Below, one piece after another: positions 52,601 through 60,644 of a stretch of 64,000 nt of DNA. The stretch is taken from positions 62,001-126,000 of the forward strand of contig CAKPKP010000001.1 in assembly GCA_934167495.1 (NCBI GenBank). The letters are read 5' to 3'. The notes beneath the pieces are model-generated. The model ran no database searches. It was not told the origin of the DNA and saw only the letters and a program-made list of their open reading frames with translations. The translations under genes were made by a program, and so were the position numbers. Source of the stretch: an uncultured Clostridia bacterium (GTDB lineage Bacteria; Bacillota; Clostridia; TANB77; CAG-508). Every line of letters begins with the position of its first letter. Within the stretch, counting starts at the first letter, position 1.

Positions 52601-53353
52601 GATAAATATTCTATTGAATTAAATGCTAAAATGGATAATATGCAAGAAAATTATTCAATAAAAATAGATCAAATGAGTGAATTAAATCAAGAACAATTAA
52701 ATGAATTAAGAGATGAATTACTAAAAATCCATGAAAAATGCAATGAATTAAACACTGTTATTATAGATAATAACAAAGAACAAGAAATAAATGAACTAAA
52801 AGAAAAAATGGAAAATTTACAACAAGTGTACTCAGAAAATGTTGAAAAGAGAATTATAGATTTACAAAAATTACAAAATCAAAACAGCAAATCAGTTGAA
52901 ATTGATGAAGTAAAAGAAGAAATGAAAAAATTACAAGAAATGTATAACGATAATATAAAAGCAGAATTTACTCAAATACAAGATAAAATAGAAAAACAGG
53001 ATATAGAATCAGCTGTAGCAAATCAACTATCTGGTATGAAATCAGAATTTAGTAAAATTCAAAGAAAATTAGATGAAAAAGATAGTTCTTTAGAAGACGA
53101 AATCTATAACATGAAACAAGAATTAATAAAAATTAGAAAAGAACTAGATAATAAAGCAAGTGATTATAATTATAGTAAAAAAGAACAAGATAATAATGTG
53201 TACAGATATAATGATTATAATGAATTTGAAACTAAAAGAGGATTTTTTGGAAGAAGAAGTGATGAAGACGAAAATAGAAAAAATAAAAAGCCTTTAAACG
53301 CAGCTTCTACATCTGGCTCAGATTCATCAATTTCTCAAATATTGAAATTCTAA
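49646..53353 (+). CDS. Wzz/BY-kinase fusion with giant C-terminal coiled coil
   Basis: This 1235-residue protein begins with a Wzz chain-length domain with two membrane helices (about 22-42 and 178-198) and WKIAWEKK-type start IERILKIAWEKKFYIILILL. A bacterial tyrosine kinase domain (about 250-460) has Walker A TSSNPGEGKSWTSSNLA, A' LLIDADMRKGRQH, GGNRPPNPSELL and Walker B DVVIIDGTPSD. A short Tyr cluster (NKYYYSDSG) follows at about 453. The remaining 750 residues are almost all coiled coil, with near-perfect repeats of MQDRYSIELNAKMED (about 905-1000), then a basic/Ser tail. Known BY-kinases end after the Tyr cluster, so the coil is exceptional. It should control polysaccharide export and may act as a scaffold. 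Confidence 0.88.
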   Translation: MEDNTNVIEIERILKIAWEKKFYIILILLIFFVMGYYYSFYCVEPLYKSSSTILLVKSQEDEQNAVTQSDITLNQKLVSTYGEIMTSPKVVGKVISNLNLTIGEKELAKSISVTSVNSTEILKVSVSNKNATLAKNITVELINVFKEEVKDIYNINNVNVIGEAQIEKAPYNINHVRDIGIFIVLGIVTNCGMILVIYLLDTTIKTEEDIEKYVGLNVLTSIPIANPKLTANSEDNELIAQTDPKSPISEVFRTLRTNIAFTQAGKNIKNILVTSSNPGEGKSWTSSNLAIIFAQANKKTLLIDADMRKGRQHYIFEARNRVGLSNFLAAPDSEENIGELSNYIQTTKIPNLHLMTGGNRPPNPSELLSSDGKMKKLLDMLDLIYDVVIIDGTPSDIVSDSIIISNIVDSVIIVTASKQTKIKSTQKLKRLLETSKAKIGGVVLNKVQVSAKAYKNKYYYSDSGNGLKPRVEEKKQEIETVEQLIERLNVTKTKNDVLINSNSEEKELIESNFVNSNYNIEDSGEFRLQINNIGAEINNIKQIFMKVLTDNQNQIKETAISQNEIQLLKDKIDDLKTICTSLNLIRSDDVSNKVKEEIDRLETIYNASQTEDADYVKSIEAKLENMKDLYYKSLEFENSVSTRTMEKIEDVKDVISSLKESLNEKIAILGKNDDLIELKSNVLNLENSYNQKLEDKFDRLEQVIIENSKVRKIEEIKEYIQEMQVEYTRELEKKFLNLEDTIVENYNSSEIADRINELKNEYYSKLQSECIEIQNCIKNNNNAEKLEELLREVQNTCSIELSEKINEMKDFYSSELTDKMQNIEIKDIDFSKLDGKFDEIKFHYSTELKDKLQNIYNLYSSDLDDSVDRIKEFENGKFEELKEMNQNGIEDLKNFHKENIDDVKDRLDEMQDRYSIELTAKIDDIQEHYTNKMEQLTEFNEDKFNDVKDKLDEMQDRYSIELNAKMEDMQDRYSTELNNKMEDMQDKYSIELNAKMDNMQENYSIKIDQMSELNQEQLNELRDELLKIHEKCNELNTVIIDNNKEQEINELKEKMENLQQVYSENVEKRIIDLQKLQNQNSKSVEIDEVKEEMKKLQEMYNDNIKAEFTQIQDKIEKQDIESAVANQLSGMKSEFSKIQRKLDEKDSSLEDEIYNMKQELIKIRKELDNKASDYNYSKKEQDNNVYRYNDYNEFETKRGFFGRRSDEDENRKNKKPLNAASTSGSDSSISQILKF

Positions 53354-53357
53354 TAGT

Positions 53358-53390
53358 AAAATTTAGGCGATATACTCGCCTAAATTTTGT
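53358..53390 (+). terminator. Terminator after the BY-kinase gene
   Basis: A 13-bp stem AAAATTTAGGCGA/TCGCCTAAATTTT with loop TATAC; repeat copy D starts just after it. Confidence 0.8.
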
Positions 53391-53450
53391 TATATTATAG
53401 GAAAGTTCTCTGAACTTCCTATAATATAAATATATTGCACAGAAATTTGC
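53391..53450 (+). repeat. Palindromic intergenic repeat, copy D (short form)
   Basis: Identical to copy C over its first 60 bases (TATTATAGGAAAGTTCTCTG, AACTTCCTATAATATAAATA, TATTGCACAGAAATTTGC), then replaced by TGAAAAATC/GATTTTTTCA, a different small hairpin. Confidence 0.85.
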
Positions 53451-53489
53451 TGAAAAATCAAAGATTTTTTCAGTTTTATTATTAAACAC

Positions 53490-53518
53490 TTGATTTTTTA
53501 TAAATAATATAGTAAAAT
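53490..53518 (+). promoter_or_regulatory. SigmaA-type promoter for rpsO
   Basis: TTGATT, a 17-bp spacer and TAAAAT, leaving an untranslated leader of about 85 nt before rpsO. Confidence 0.65.
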
Positions 53519-53534
53519 AATACTGTTTATAAAT

Positions 53535-53586
53535 ACCGTATGCTTAGCTTAAGACAATTCTCTTACTTTTGCTCAGCTTATGGCAA
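53535..53586 (+). ncRNA. Candidate S15 autoregulatory leader RNA
   Basis: The leader contains ACCGTATGCTTAGCTTAAGA and CTTACTTTTGCTCAGCTTAT, ending GGCA. CCGTA can pair with TATGG, with an inner stem, resembling the S15 leader of Gram-positive rpsO mRNAs, where excess S15 represses its own translation. The assignment is from memory of the motif. Confidence 0.5.
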
Positions 53587-53609
53587 ATTAAAATTTAGGA
53601 GGAATAAAA

Positions 53610-53873
53610 ATGACAAAGGAAAGAAAACAAGAAATCATTAATACTTATAAGAGAGATGAAAAAGATACAGGTTCATCAGAAGTTCAAATAGCTTTATTAA
53701 CAGAAAGAATTACAGAATTAACAGAACATTTAAAAGTTCATCCAAAAGATAACCATTCTAGAAGAGGACTTTTAAAAATGGTTGGTAAAAGAAGAAGCTT
53801 ACTTAACTACTTAGCTAGAACAGACTTAGAAAGATACAGAGACATAGCACAAAAATTATCTTTAAGAAAATAA
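53610..53873 (+). CDS. rpsO: 30S ribosomal protein S15
   Basis: This 87-residue protein has the canonical S15 features: [60 protein letters not shown] and [21 protein letters not shown]15 binds 16S rRNA helices 20-22 early in assembly of the small subunit. RBS AGGAGGA. It is followed by pnp as in most bacteria, with its own promoter and leader. Confidence 0.97.
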   Translation: MTKERKQEIINTYKRDEKDTGSSEVQIALLTERITELTEHLKVHPKDNHSRRGLLKMVGKRRSLLNYLARTDLERYRDIAQKLSLRK

Positions 53874-53880
53874 TTAATAT

Positions 53881-53908
53881 AGGGTACAGTTTTTTAGCTG
53901 TGCCCTTT
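53881..53908 (+). terminator. Weak terminator or processing hairpin between rpsO and pnp
   Basis: A 9-bp stem AGGGTACAG/CTGTGCCCT around TTTTTTAG with a short T3 tail, so possibly an attenuator; the rpsO-pnp gap is otherwise AT-rich. Confidence 0.6.
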
Positions 53909-54032
53909 AAATAGTTTATAATATTTATTTGAATAGGTAGCTTGTATAATGTACTAACACTAATTTAGTATAATATAGAGGTTACTTTCAAATAAATATT
54001 AATATAAATTTAATATTATAGGAGGAATAAAA

Positions 54033-56159
54033 ATGTTTAAAAGTTATAGTATGGAACTTGCAGGAAGAACATTAACAATTGAAACAGGAAAAATGGCAGG
54101 ATTGGCAAATGGTAGTGTATTAGTTAAATATGGAGACACAAATGTTTTAGTAAATGTAACAGCATCTAAAGAGCCAAAAGAAGGAATAGACTTTTTCCCA
54201 TTATCAGTAGACTATGAGGAAAGACTTTATGCTGTAGGAAAAATACCAGGAAGTTTCCAAAAAAGAGAAGGAAAACCAACAGATAAAGCAATACTTACAG
54301 CAAGAGCAATAGATAGACCAATAAGACCTTTATTTCCAAAAGATTTTAGAAATGATGTATGTGTTAGTGCATTAGTTTTATCTGTTGATCAAGATTGTTC
54401 ACCAGAAGTTTGTGCAATGATTGGTTCTTCAGCAGCACTTTCAATATCAGACATACCATTCGGTGGACCAACAGCAGCTGTTGCAGTAGGATATGTTGAT
54501 GATAAAATAGTAATTAATCCAACAGAAGCACAAAGAGCAAAATCAAGATTAACATTAACAGTAGCAGGTACAAGCGAGAAAATAGCAATGATAGAAGCTG
54601 GTGCAGATGAGATTCCAGATGCTACAATGTTAGAAGCAATAAAAACAGCTCATATTGATATAAAAAGAATATGTGAATTTATATTAAATATAAAAAATGA
54701 AATTGGAAAAGAAAAATTTGAATATAAATCTTTTGAAGTAGATCATGAAGTTTATGAAGAAATAGAAAAAGAATTTGAAGAAAGAATGTATAAAGATGTT
54801 CAAGAAGTAGATAAAACTGTAAGAGATTCAAATATGGACAAGTTACAAGAAGATGTAATTGCATATTATACAGAAAAATATGGAGAAGAAATAGCAGAAG
54901 AAAGAAAAACAGATATTGCAGATAGCTTATACAAATTAGAGAAAAAATGTGTAAGAAAAATGATATTAGAAGAACATAAAAGACCAGATGGAAGAAAAAT
55001 AGATGAAATAAGACCACTTTCTTGTGAAGTTGGTGTTTTACCAAGAGTACATGGTAGTGCTTTATTTACAAGAGGTCAAACTCAAGTATTATCAGTTGCA
55101 ACATTAGGTATGACTAGCGAAGAACAAATATTAGATGGACTAGATACAGAAGAATCTAAAAGATATATACATCATTATAATTTTCCTGCATATAGTGTAG
55201 GAGAAGCAAGAGCATCTCGTGGACCAGGAAGAAGAGAAATTGGGCATGGAGCTTTAGCTGAAAGAGCTTTAGAGCCAGTAATACCAAGTGAAGAAGAATT
55301 CCCTTATACAATAAGAGTTGTTTCAGAAGTATTAAGTTCAAATGGTTCTACATCTCAAGCTAGTATATGTGGAAGTACATTAGCTTTAATGGATGCTGGT
55401 GTACCAATTAAGAAACCAGTTGCTGGAATTTCTACAGGACTTGTTACAGATGCAAATGATGAAAACAGATATGTAATGCTTACAGATATTCAAGGATTAG
55501 AAGATTTCTTTGGAGATATGGACTTTAAAGTTGGTGGAACAAAAGATGGTATAACAGCAATTCAAGTAGATATAAAAGTTGATGGTTTGACATATAATAT
55601 AATAGAAGAAGCTTTTGCAAGAACAAAAAAAGCAAGAGAATATATACTAGATGAAATAATGTTAAAACAAATTGATAAACCAAGAGCAAATTTATCTGAA
55701 TATGCTCCAAAAATTATAAATATGAAAATTAATCCAGATAAAATTAGAGATGTAATTGGATCAGGCGGAAAAGTTATAAATAAAATCATTGAAGAAACAG
55801 GAGTAAAAATTGACATTGAAGATGATGGAAGAATATTTATTTATTCTTCAAGTCAAGAAAATGCACAGAAAGCAGTTAATATAATAGATTCAATAACAAG
55901 AGAAATTGAAGTAGGATTAATATGCACAGGAAAAGTAACAAGAATAGCAACTTTCGGAGCATTTATAGATTTAGGCGGAGGAAAAGAAGGATTACTTCAT
56001 ATTTCTAAAATCGCTAAAGAAAGAATAAATAAAGTTGAAGATGTTTTAAAAGTTGGAGATGAAGTTACTGTAAAAGTATATGAAATAGATGATCAAGGAA
56101 GAATAAATTTAACAAGAAAAGATTTATACGCAGATGATGCAGAAACAACTGAAAAATAG
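54033..56159 (+). CDS. pnp: Polyribonucleotide nucleotidyltransferase (PNPase)
   Basis: This 708-residue enzyme carries out phosphorolytic 3'-5' RNA decay and forms a trimer. It has a first RNase PH domain ([40 protein letters not shown]), a helical linker, a second RNase PH domain with [35 protein letters not shown] and the catalytic [20 protein letters not shown], then KH ([20 protein letters not shown]) and S1 ([20 protein letters not shown]) domains. Length and order are standard. AGGAGGA supports the ATG. Confidence 0.97.
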   Translation: MFKSYSMELAGRTLTIETGKMAGLANGSVLVKYGDTNVLVNVTASKEPKEGIDFFPLSVDYEERLYAVGKIPGSFQKREGKPTDKAILTARAIDRPIRPLFPKDFRNDVCVSALVLSVDQDCSPEVCAMIGSSAALSISDIPFGGPTAAVAVGYVDDKIVINPTEAQRAKSRLTLTVAGTSEKIAMIEAGADEIPDATMLEAIKTAHIDIKRICEFILNIKNEIGKEKFEYKSFEVDHEVYEEIEKEFEERMYKDVQEVDKTVRDSNMDKLQEDVIAYYTEKYGEEIAEERKTDIADSLYKLEKKCVRKMILEEHKRPDGRKIDEIRPLSCEVGVLPRVHGSALFTRGQTQVLSVATLGMTSEEQILDGLDTEESKRYIHHYNFPAYSVGEARASRGPGRREIGHGALAERALEPVIPSEEEFPYTIRVVSEVLSSNGSTSQASICGSTLALMDAGVPIKKPVAGISTGLVTDANDENRYVMLTDIQGLEDFFGDMDFKVGGTKDGITAIQVDIKVDGLTYNIIEEAFARTKKAREYILDEIMLKQIDKPRANLSEYAPKIINMKINPDKIRDVIGSGGKVINKIIEETGVKIDIEDDGRIFIYSSSQENAQKAVNIIDSITREIEVGLICTGKVTRIATFGAFIDLGGGKEGLLHISKIAKERINKVEDVLKVGDEVTVKVYEIDDQGRINLTRKDLYADDAETTEK

Positions 56160-56191
56160 AAGAACAAAATAAATAAATTTGTTAAAATTTG

Positions 56192-56220
56192 TTGATTTTT
56201 AAAACTATAAATAGTATAAT
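56192..56220 (+). promoter_or_regulatory. SigmaA-type promoter for the GT2 gene
   Basis: TTGATT, a 17-bp spacer and TATAAT, 52 bp upstream of the start at 56273. Confidence 0.7.
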
Positions 56221-56272
56221 ATATTATACATGTAAAACTTTTAATTTTTTAAAAGGAGAGAGGAAAAAATAA

Positions 56273-57499
56273 ATGAAATATTTATACATTCTTAGGCAAG
56301 CACTAGTATGGTTTATAACTATATTTTGGTTTTACCAAATGGTAATAAGTGTTTGCGCATTAATTAAATTTAAAGATAAACCTTTAAAAATTAATAAAAA
56401 TCATAAATTTATGGCAATAATACCTGCACATAACGAAGAATTAGTCATAAAAAATCTTATAGAAAGTTTAAAAGCACAAACTTATCCAAAAGAATTATAT
56501 GATATATATGTTATAGCAGATAATTGTACTGATAATACAGCTAATATAGCAAGAGATGCAGGAGCAATTGTATATGAAAGATTTGACGAATTGCATAAAA
56601 CAAAAGGTCATGCATTAAATTGGTTTTTAGCACAAAAAATAAAAGAAAATGCAGATTATGATGCACTTTGTGTATTTGATGCAGATAATATTGTAGATAA
56701 AAAATTTATAGAAAATATGAATAAAAAACTTTGCCAAGGTGAAGAAGTGGTTCAAGGATATAGAGATATAAAGAATCCATCAGATTCTTGGATTTCAGCA
56801 GGATATGCAATATTCTATTGGACAATGAATAGATTTTATCATTTAGCAAGATATAATGTAGGACTTTCACCACTTATTAATGGTACTGGTTTTATGGTAA
56901 AATTTGATTTATTAAAACCAAATGGATGGAATACACTAACACTTACTGAAGATATAGAATTTTCACTTATAAATATTTCAAAAGGCAAAAAATTAGGTTG
57001 GGCTACAGATGCTATAGTATATGATGAACAACCAGTTAAGTTCTCGCAAAGTTGGTCACAAAGATCAAGATGGACTGTTGGACACTTACAATGCATGAAA
57101 TATTATACAAAAGATTTATTTAAAGGTGTTATAGAACATAAAACTTTAATGAATTTTGATGGATTATTATATATTTTAGGTATTCCAATAATGCTTATAA
57201 CATTTTTAGTATTAGCAATAAATACAATATTATATTTAGGAACAGAAATGACTTTAGGAATGTTAATATACAATTATGCAAAATATTTAGTTGCAACATT
57301 CTTAGCACCAATTGCAACAGCTTTACTAATAATGATATTAGAAAAGAAGCCAATAAAACCTATGATTAAAGGATTATTATGTTATCCATTATTTATGGGA
57401 TCATGGATATTAATAAATATAAAATGTTTGATTAAGCCAGATACAAAATGGGAAAAAATTGAGCATGGTAGAGATATAAAAATAGGTGAAGTAATTTAG
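56273..57499 (+). CDS. Membrane glycosyltransferase, family GT2
   Basis: This 408-residue processive-type GT2 has an N-terminal helix, then MAIIPAHNEELVIKNLIESL, VIADNCTDNTANIARDAG, the UDP-sugar DxD-like FDADNIVDKKFIENM, the acceptor motif TEDIEFSLINI and the QRSRW-type SQRSRWTVGHLQCM, followed by three C-terminal helices. This is the plan of cellulose, hyaluronan and poly-GlcNAc synthases; the polymer cannot be named. No BcsB- or PgaB-like partner is adjacent. RBS AAAGGAGAG. Confidence 0.88.
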   Translation: MKYLYILRQALVWFITIFWFYQMVISVCALIKFKDKPLKINKNHKFMAIIPAHNEELVIKNLIESLKAQTYPKELYDIYVIADNCTDNTANIARDAGAIVYERFDELHKTKGHALNWFLAQKIKENADYDALCVFDADNIVDKKFIENMNKKLCQGEEVVQGYRDIKNPSDSWISAGYAIFYWTMNRFYHLARYNVGLSPLINGTGFMVKFDLLKPNGWNTLTLTEDIEFSLINISKGKKLGWATDAIVYDEQPVKFSQSWSQRSRWTVGHLQCMKYYTKDLFKGVIEHKTLMNFDGLLYILGIPIMLITFLVLAINTILYLGTEMTLGMLIYNYAKYLVATFLAPIATALLIMILEKKPIKPMIKGLLCYPLFMGSWILINIKCLIKPDTKWEKIEHGRDIKIGEVI

Positions 57500-57506
57500 T
57501 TTAAAT

Positions 57507-57543
57507 AAAAAAGAAAAAAGTGTTTTAACTTTTTTCTTTTTTT
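57507..57543. terminator. Bidirectional terminator
   Basis: A 15-bp stem AAAAAAGAAAAAAGT/ACTTTTTTCTTTTTT, loop GTTTTA, with T/A tails. It serves both the GT2 gene and the small minus-strand ORF that follows. Confidence 0.8.
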
Positions 57544-57548
57544 ATCAA

Positions 57549-57623
57549 TTAGTTATTTTCGTTATTTCTGTTATTATTTTTGTTACTTTTTTCATTGTTT
57601 TTGTTTTTATTTTTTTCTGACAT
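57549..57623 (-). CDS. 24-residue Asn/Lys-rich small ORF
   Basis: On the minus strand an ideal RBS (AAAGGAGGTG, 8 bp spacing) precedes ATG 57623. The peptide is MSEKNKNKNNEKSNKNNNRN plus NENN: extremely hydrophilic and basic-neutral, with no membrane segment. It ends just before the bidirectional terminator. A complete unit of RBS, ORF and terminator argues that it is translated. Small acid-soluble or other minor spore proteins can have such composition, but I recognise no family. Confidence 0.55.
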   Translation of the reverse strand: MSEKNKNKNNEKSNKNNNRNNENN

Positions 57624-57777
57624 AGGTTTGCACCTCCTTTTGATAAAGATATTTTTTCCAACAATCATAAATTTATACATAATAATTCTAAAATATTGTA
57701 AAAATTAATCTTTTGTTATATAATAAAAAATGATTTATAATTATAATAATGTTTATATATAAATTAAGGAGGAGCTT

Positions 57778-58473
57778 ATGAGCAATATAGTTATAGGAAT
57801 TGAAGGATTAGTTGGTGCGGGAAAAACAAGTATTTGTAGAGAACTATTAAATAAAATTCCAAATACAGTATTATTAAATGGTGGTAATTTATATAGAGGC
57901 ATTGTGTATGCAATAATGAAAAATGAAAATAATAGAGAAAAGATATATAATAATGCAAAAGATATAGACATAAAAGAAGCAATGGATTACTTTGGAATAA
58001 ATATAAAAATAGAAAATAACGAAACAATGATATATATAGAAAATCAAAAGATAGATGAAGAATTACTTCAATCTAAAGAGGCTTCAATGGATGTATCGAA
58101 AGTAGGGGGAAAAGCAGATAACACAAATCTGTTTAAATTTGCAAGAAATTTAATAGATAAATTAAAAGTAGAACATAATGTTATAATTTCTGGCAGAAGC
58201 ATAATGAAAATATATCCAGATACTGATTATCATTTCTTTATAACTGCGTCTCTTGATGAACGAGTTAGAAGAAAATGCATACAATATGGAAGTAGAGAAA
58301 ACGAAGAAGAAATTAGAAATAATATTGAAAAAAGAGATTATCTTCAAAAAGAAGCTGGGTTTTATGAATTAAGTAGCATTACAAAAGAAATTGATGTTAC
58401 AGAATGTAAAAGTGTAGAAGAATCTACACAAAAAGTATTAAATAACATTAAAATATTAAATGAAGTTATTTAA
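57778..58473 (+). CDS. cmk: Cytidylate kinase
   Basis: This 231-residue NMP kinase has the P-loop GIEGLVGAGKTSICREL, the NMP-binding region NTVLLNGGNLYRGIVYAIM, VSKVGGKADN, the family motif IISGRSIMKIYPDTDYHFFI and the lid TASLDERVRRKCIQYG. Cmk phosphorylates CMP and dCMP for nucleic acid synthesis. The gene is somewhat divergent from Bacillus Cmk in the P loop (GLVGAGKT instead of GPAGAGKS). RBS AAGGAGGA. It is separated by 14 bp from murD. Confidence 0.85.
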   Translation: MSNIVIGIEGLVGAGKTSICRELLNKIPNTVLLNGGNLYRGIVYAIMKNENNREKIYNNAKDIDIKEAMDYFGINIKIENNETMIYIENQKIDEELLQSKEASMDVSKVGGKADNTNLFKFARNLIDKLKVEHNVIISGRSIMKIYPDTDYHFFITASLDERVRRKCIQYGSRENEEEIRNNIEKRDYLQKEAGFYELSSITKEIDVTECKSVEESTQKVLNNIKILNEVI

Positions 58474-58487
58474 ATTTTGGAGGGTAT

Positions 58488-59897
58488 ATGGAATACGTAA
58501 ATGAAAAGTTATTAGAATTTAATGAGTTTTTAAAAGGTAGAAAAGTAGCTGTAATAGGTTTAGGTGTTAGTAATAAACCTTTAATAGAATACTTACATAA
58601 ATATAAAGCAAATGTTACAGTTTTCGATAAAAGAGAAATAGATGATATTGATAAAGATATTATGGATAAAGTTGTTATGTATGATATGGAATTTTCTCTT
58701 GGAAAAAACTATTTATCAAAATTACAAGGATTTGAATTAATATTTCGTTCACCAAGTTGCCTACCAACCATTCCAGAAATTCAATCAGAAATAATAAGAG
58801 GGGCAATAGTTACAACAGAAATAGAAATGCTTATAGAATTATGTCCAGGAAAAGTAATAGGAATTACAGGAAGCGATGGTAAAACAACAACAACAAGTTT
58901 AATTTATGAAATATTAAAGGCAAAAGGGTATAATTGTTACTTAGGTGGAAACATAGGAGTTCCATTATTTACAAAAATAGGTGAAATGACTAAGGATGAT
59001 ATTGTAGTACTAGAATTAAGTAGTTTTCAATTAATGAATATGAAAATAAGTCCATCAATCTCAGTAATAACAAATATAACACCAAATCACTTAGACATAC
59101 ACTCATCTATGGAAGAATATATAGAAGCTAAGAAAAATATTTTTAAATATCAAGACGAAAATGGAATTTTAGTATTAAATTATGATAACGATATAACTAG
59201 AGAATTTGAAAAAGAAGCCAAAGGTAAAGTTATATGGTTTAGCAGTAAATCCAAAATACCAGATGGATATATAGTAGATGAAAATAGAATTAAATTTTGT
59301 GAAAATAATTTAAGAACTCATGTATTGCACACTACAGATATGAAATTAAGAGGAGTTCATAACTTTGAAAATGCTTGTGCAGCAATTGCTGCTACAAAAA
59401 CATTAGTAGATGAAGAAACAGCAGTAAATGCAATATTAAATTTCAAAGGTGTAGAACATAGATTAGAATTAATTAAAGAAACAGATAACAGAATAAAATG
59501 GTATAATGATTCAGTAAGTTCTAGTCCAACAAGAACTATAGCAGGATTAAATGCTTTTTCAAGAAGTGTTATCTTAATTGCAGGAGGGTATGATAAGAAT
59601 TTAGATTATACTCCTATTGCAAAACCAATAGTTGATAATGTTAAAATACTAATTCTTTTAGGTCAAACTTCTGATAAAATTTTTAATGCTGTAACTAAAC
59701 AATTAGAAAAAGAAGGAAAAAGCTTAGATATTTATCAATGTAATTCTTTAGAGCAAACTGTAATATTAGCAAATAGATTAGCAGTCACTGGAGATACTAT
59801 ATTATTCTCTCCTGCTAGTGCTAGTTTTGATATGTTTAAGAATTTCGCAGATAGAGGAAACAAATTTAAAGAATTAGTAAATAGAATTGTAAAATAA
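58488..59897 (+). CDS. murD: UDP-N-acetylmuramoyl-L-alanine--D-glutamate ligase
   Basis: This 469-residue Mur ligase adds D-Glu to UDP-MurNAc-L-Ala in the cytoplasm. It has an N-terminal domain KVAVIGLGVSNKPLIEYL, ATP loop VIGITGSDGKTTTTSLIYEI, GGNIGVPLF, LELSSFQLMNMKIS, NITPNHLDIHSSMEEYIEAK (carbamylated-Lys region) and the C-terminal domain GVEHRLELIKETDNRIKWYN, DSVSSSPTRTIAGLNAF and LSPAS-type FSPASASFDMFKNFADRG. The length and order are normal. RBS TGGAGGG. Confidence 0.95.
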   Translation: MEYVNEKLLEFNEFLKGRKVAVIGLGVSNKPLIEYLHKYKANVTVFDKREIDDIDKDIMDKVVMYDMEFSLGKNYLSKLQGFELIFRSPSCLPTIPEIQSEIIRGAIVTTEIEMLIELCPGKVIGITGSDGKTTTTSLIYEILKAKGYNCYLGGNIGVPLFTKIGEMTKDDIVVLELSSFQLMNMKISPSISVITNITPNHLDIHSSMEEYIEAKKNIFKYQDENGILVLNYDNDITREFEKEAKGKVIWFSSKSKIPDGYIVDENRIKFCENNLRTHVLHTTDMKLRGVHNFENACAAIAATKTLVDEETAVNAILNFKGVEHRLELIKETDNRIKWYNDSVSSSPTRTIAGLNAFSRSVILIAGGYDKNLDYTPIAKPIVDNVKILILLGQTSDKIFNAVTKQLEKEGKSLDIYQCNSLEQTVILANRLAVTGDTILFSPASASFDMFKNFADRGNKFKELVNRIVK

Positions 59898-59949
59898 AGT
59901 AACAAATTTTTTGATAATACATATTATACTATAAATAGGAGGAAATAAT

Positions 59950-60519
59950 ATGTATTATCAAAGCTATGATGATTATATGCGAAGTGCTTTAGGTTATGAG
60001 CCAATGTCATTAAATAATGCTACATATCCAATGATGCAACAACCTATGTATGATGATTTTGCAACTCAGGATTTAAATGAATATTATCCAGATATTTATA
60101 GGATAGTTTATCCTGCTGTATGTAGTGTTTGTAGTAAGTGCGATAAAAGAAATATTTCAGGTGTATCTATAGACGATATGGTTGATACAGTCTACAGAAT
60201 GATTGAAGAAACTAATAATGATATGGCAGAGTTTAGAAGTTCACCAGAAAAAACAACACAAACATCAAACACAATAACAGAGAAAAAGACTAATAATATA
60301 AGACAGGATGTAAGGCAATCTTCTCAAAGTGCAGAAGCAGAAAAAGAAACTAGAGCACCGAAGAATTTCTTATTAAATGATTTGATAAGAATTTTAATTT
60401 TAAGAGAACTTATAGGGAATAGACCACCAATAGGTCCTAGACCTCCAAGACCACCAATGCCACCGCCACCACCACCAGGAGGAATGAGACCACCACCACC
60501 AAGACCAAGATATTTTTAA
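59950..60519 (+). CDS. Tyr-rich / proline-rich protein, possibly spore- or envelope-associated
   Basis: This 189-residue protein is Tyr/Met/Pro-rich at the N-terminus (MYYQSYDDYMRSALGYEPMS, YPMMQQPMYDDF), has a small Cys cluster in EYYPDIYRIVYPAVCSVCSK (C-x2-C-x2-C), a Gln/Thr/Ser linker, a helix NDLIRILILRELIGN, and a proline tail with PPRPPMPPPPPPGG. There is no signal peptide. The YPDIYRIVYP pattern is seen, as I recall, in uncharacterised clostridial proteins linked with spores. The GC-rich CCACCA repeats contrast with the genome. RBS AGGAGGA. Confidence 0.5.
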   Translation: MYYQSYDDYMRSALGYEPMSLNNATYPMMQQPMYDDFATQDLNEYYPDIYRIVYPAVCSVCSKCDKRNISGVSIDDMVDTVYRMIEETNNDMAEFRSSPEKTTQTSNTITEKKTNNIRQDVRQSSQSAEAEKETRAPKNFLLNDLIRILILRELIGNRPPIGPRPPRPPMPPPPPPGGMRPPPPRPRYF

Positions 60520-60528
60520 AATAAGAAA

Positions 60529-60556
60529 AGACATCGTAATTACGGTGCCTTTTTTT
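60529..60556 (+). terminator. Terminator after the Pro-rich protein gene
   Basis: The near-palindrome GACATCGTAATTACGGTGCC followed by T7. Confidence 0.65.
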
Positions 60557-60579
60557 GCTCTAATATGAAATTTGCTATA

Positions 60580-60642
60580 ACAATTAAATGTGGGTTGAAC
60601 GTTACAATTTAAAGTATAGAAAAATTTAATCAGCCCACTATT
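60580..60642. repeat. Second intergenic repeat module with hairpin
   Basis: TAACAATTAAATGTGGGTTGAAC and, 30 bp on, AGCCCACTA form a loose hairpin. The left part matches 23336-23354 and the right part matches 23373-23380. It lies between convergent genes and probably terminates the GH57 gene on the minus strand. Confidence 0.5.
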
Positions 60643-60644
60643 GT

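Noticed and set aside
52300..52700. Tandem DNA repeat as an assembly collapse or duplication artefact
   Set aside because: Repeat units differ by several synonymous bases and keep the frame, as expected of real coiled-coil expansion.
51000..53300. Long Glu/Lys-rich region as an SMC-type ATPase
   Set aside because: No head-domain motifs; it is continuous with Wzz and kinase domains upstream.
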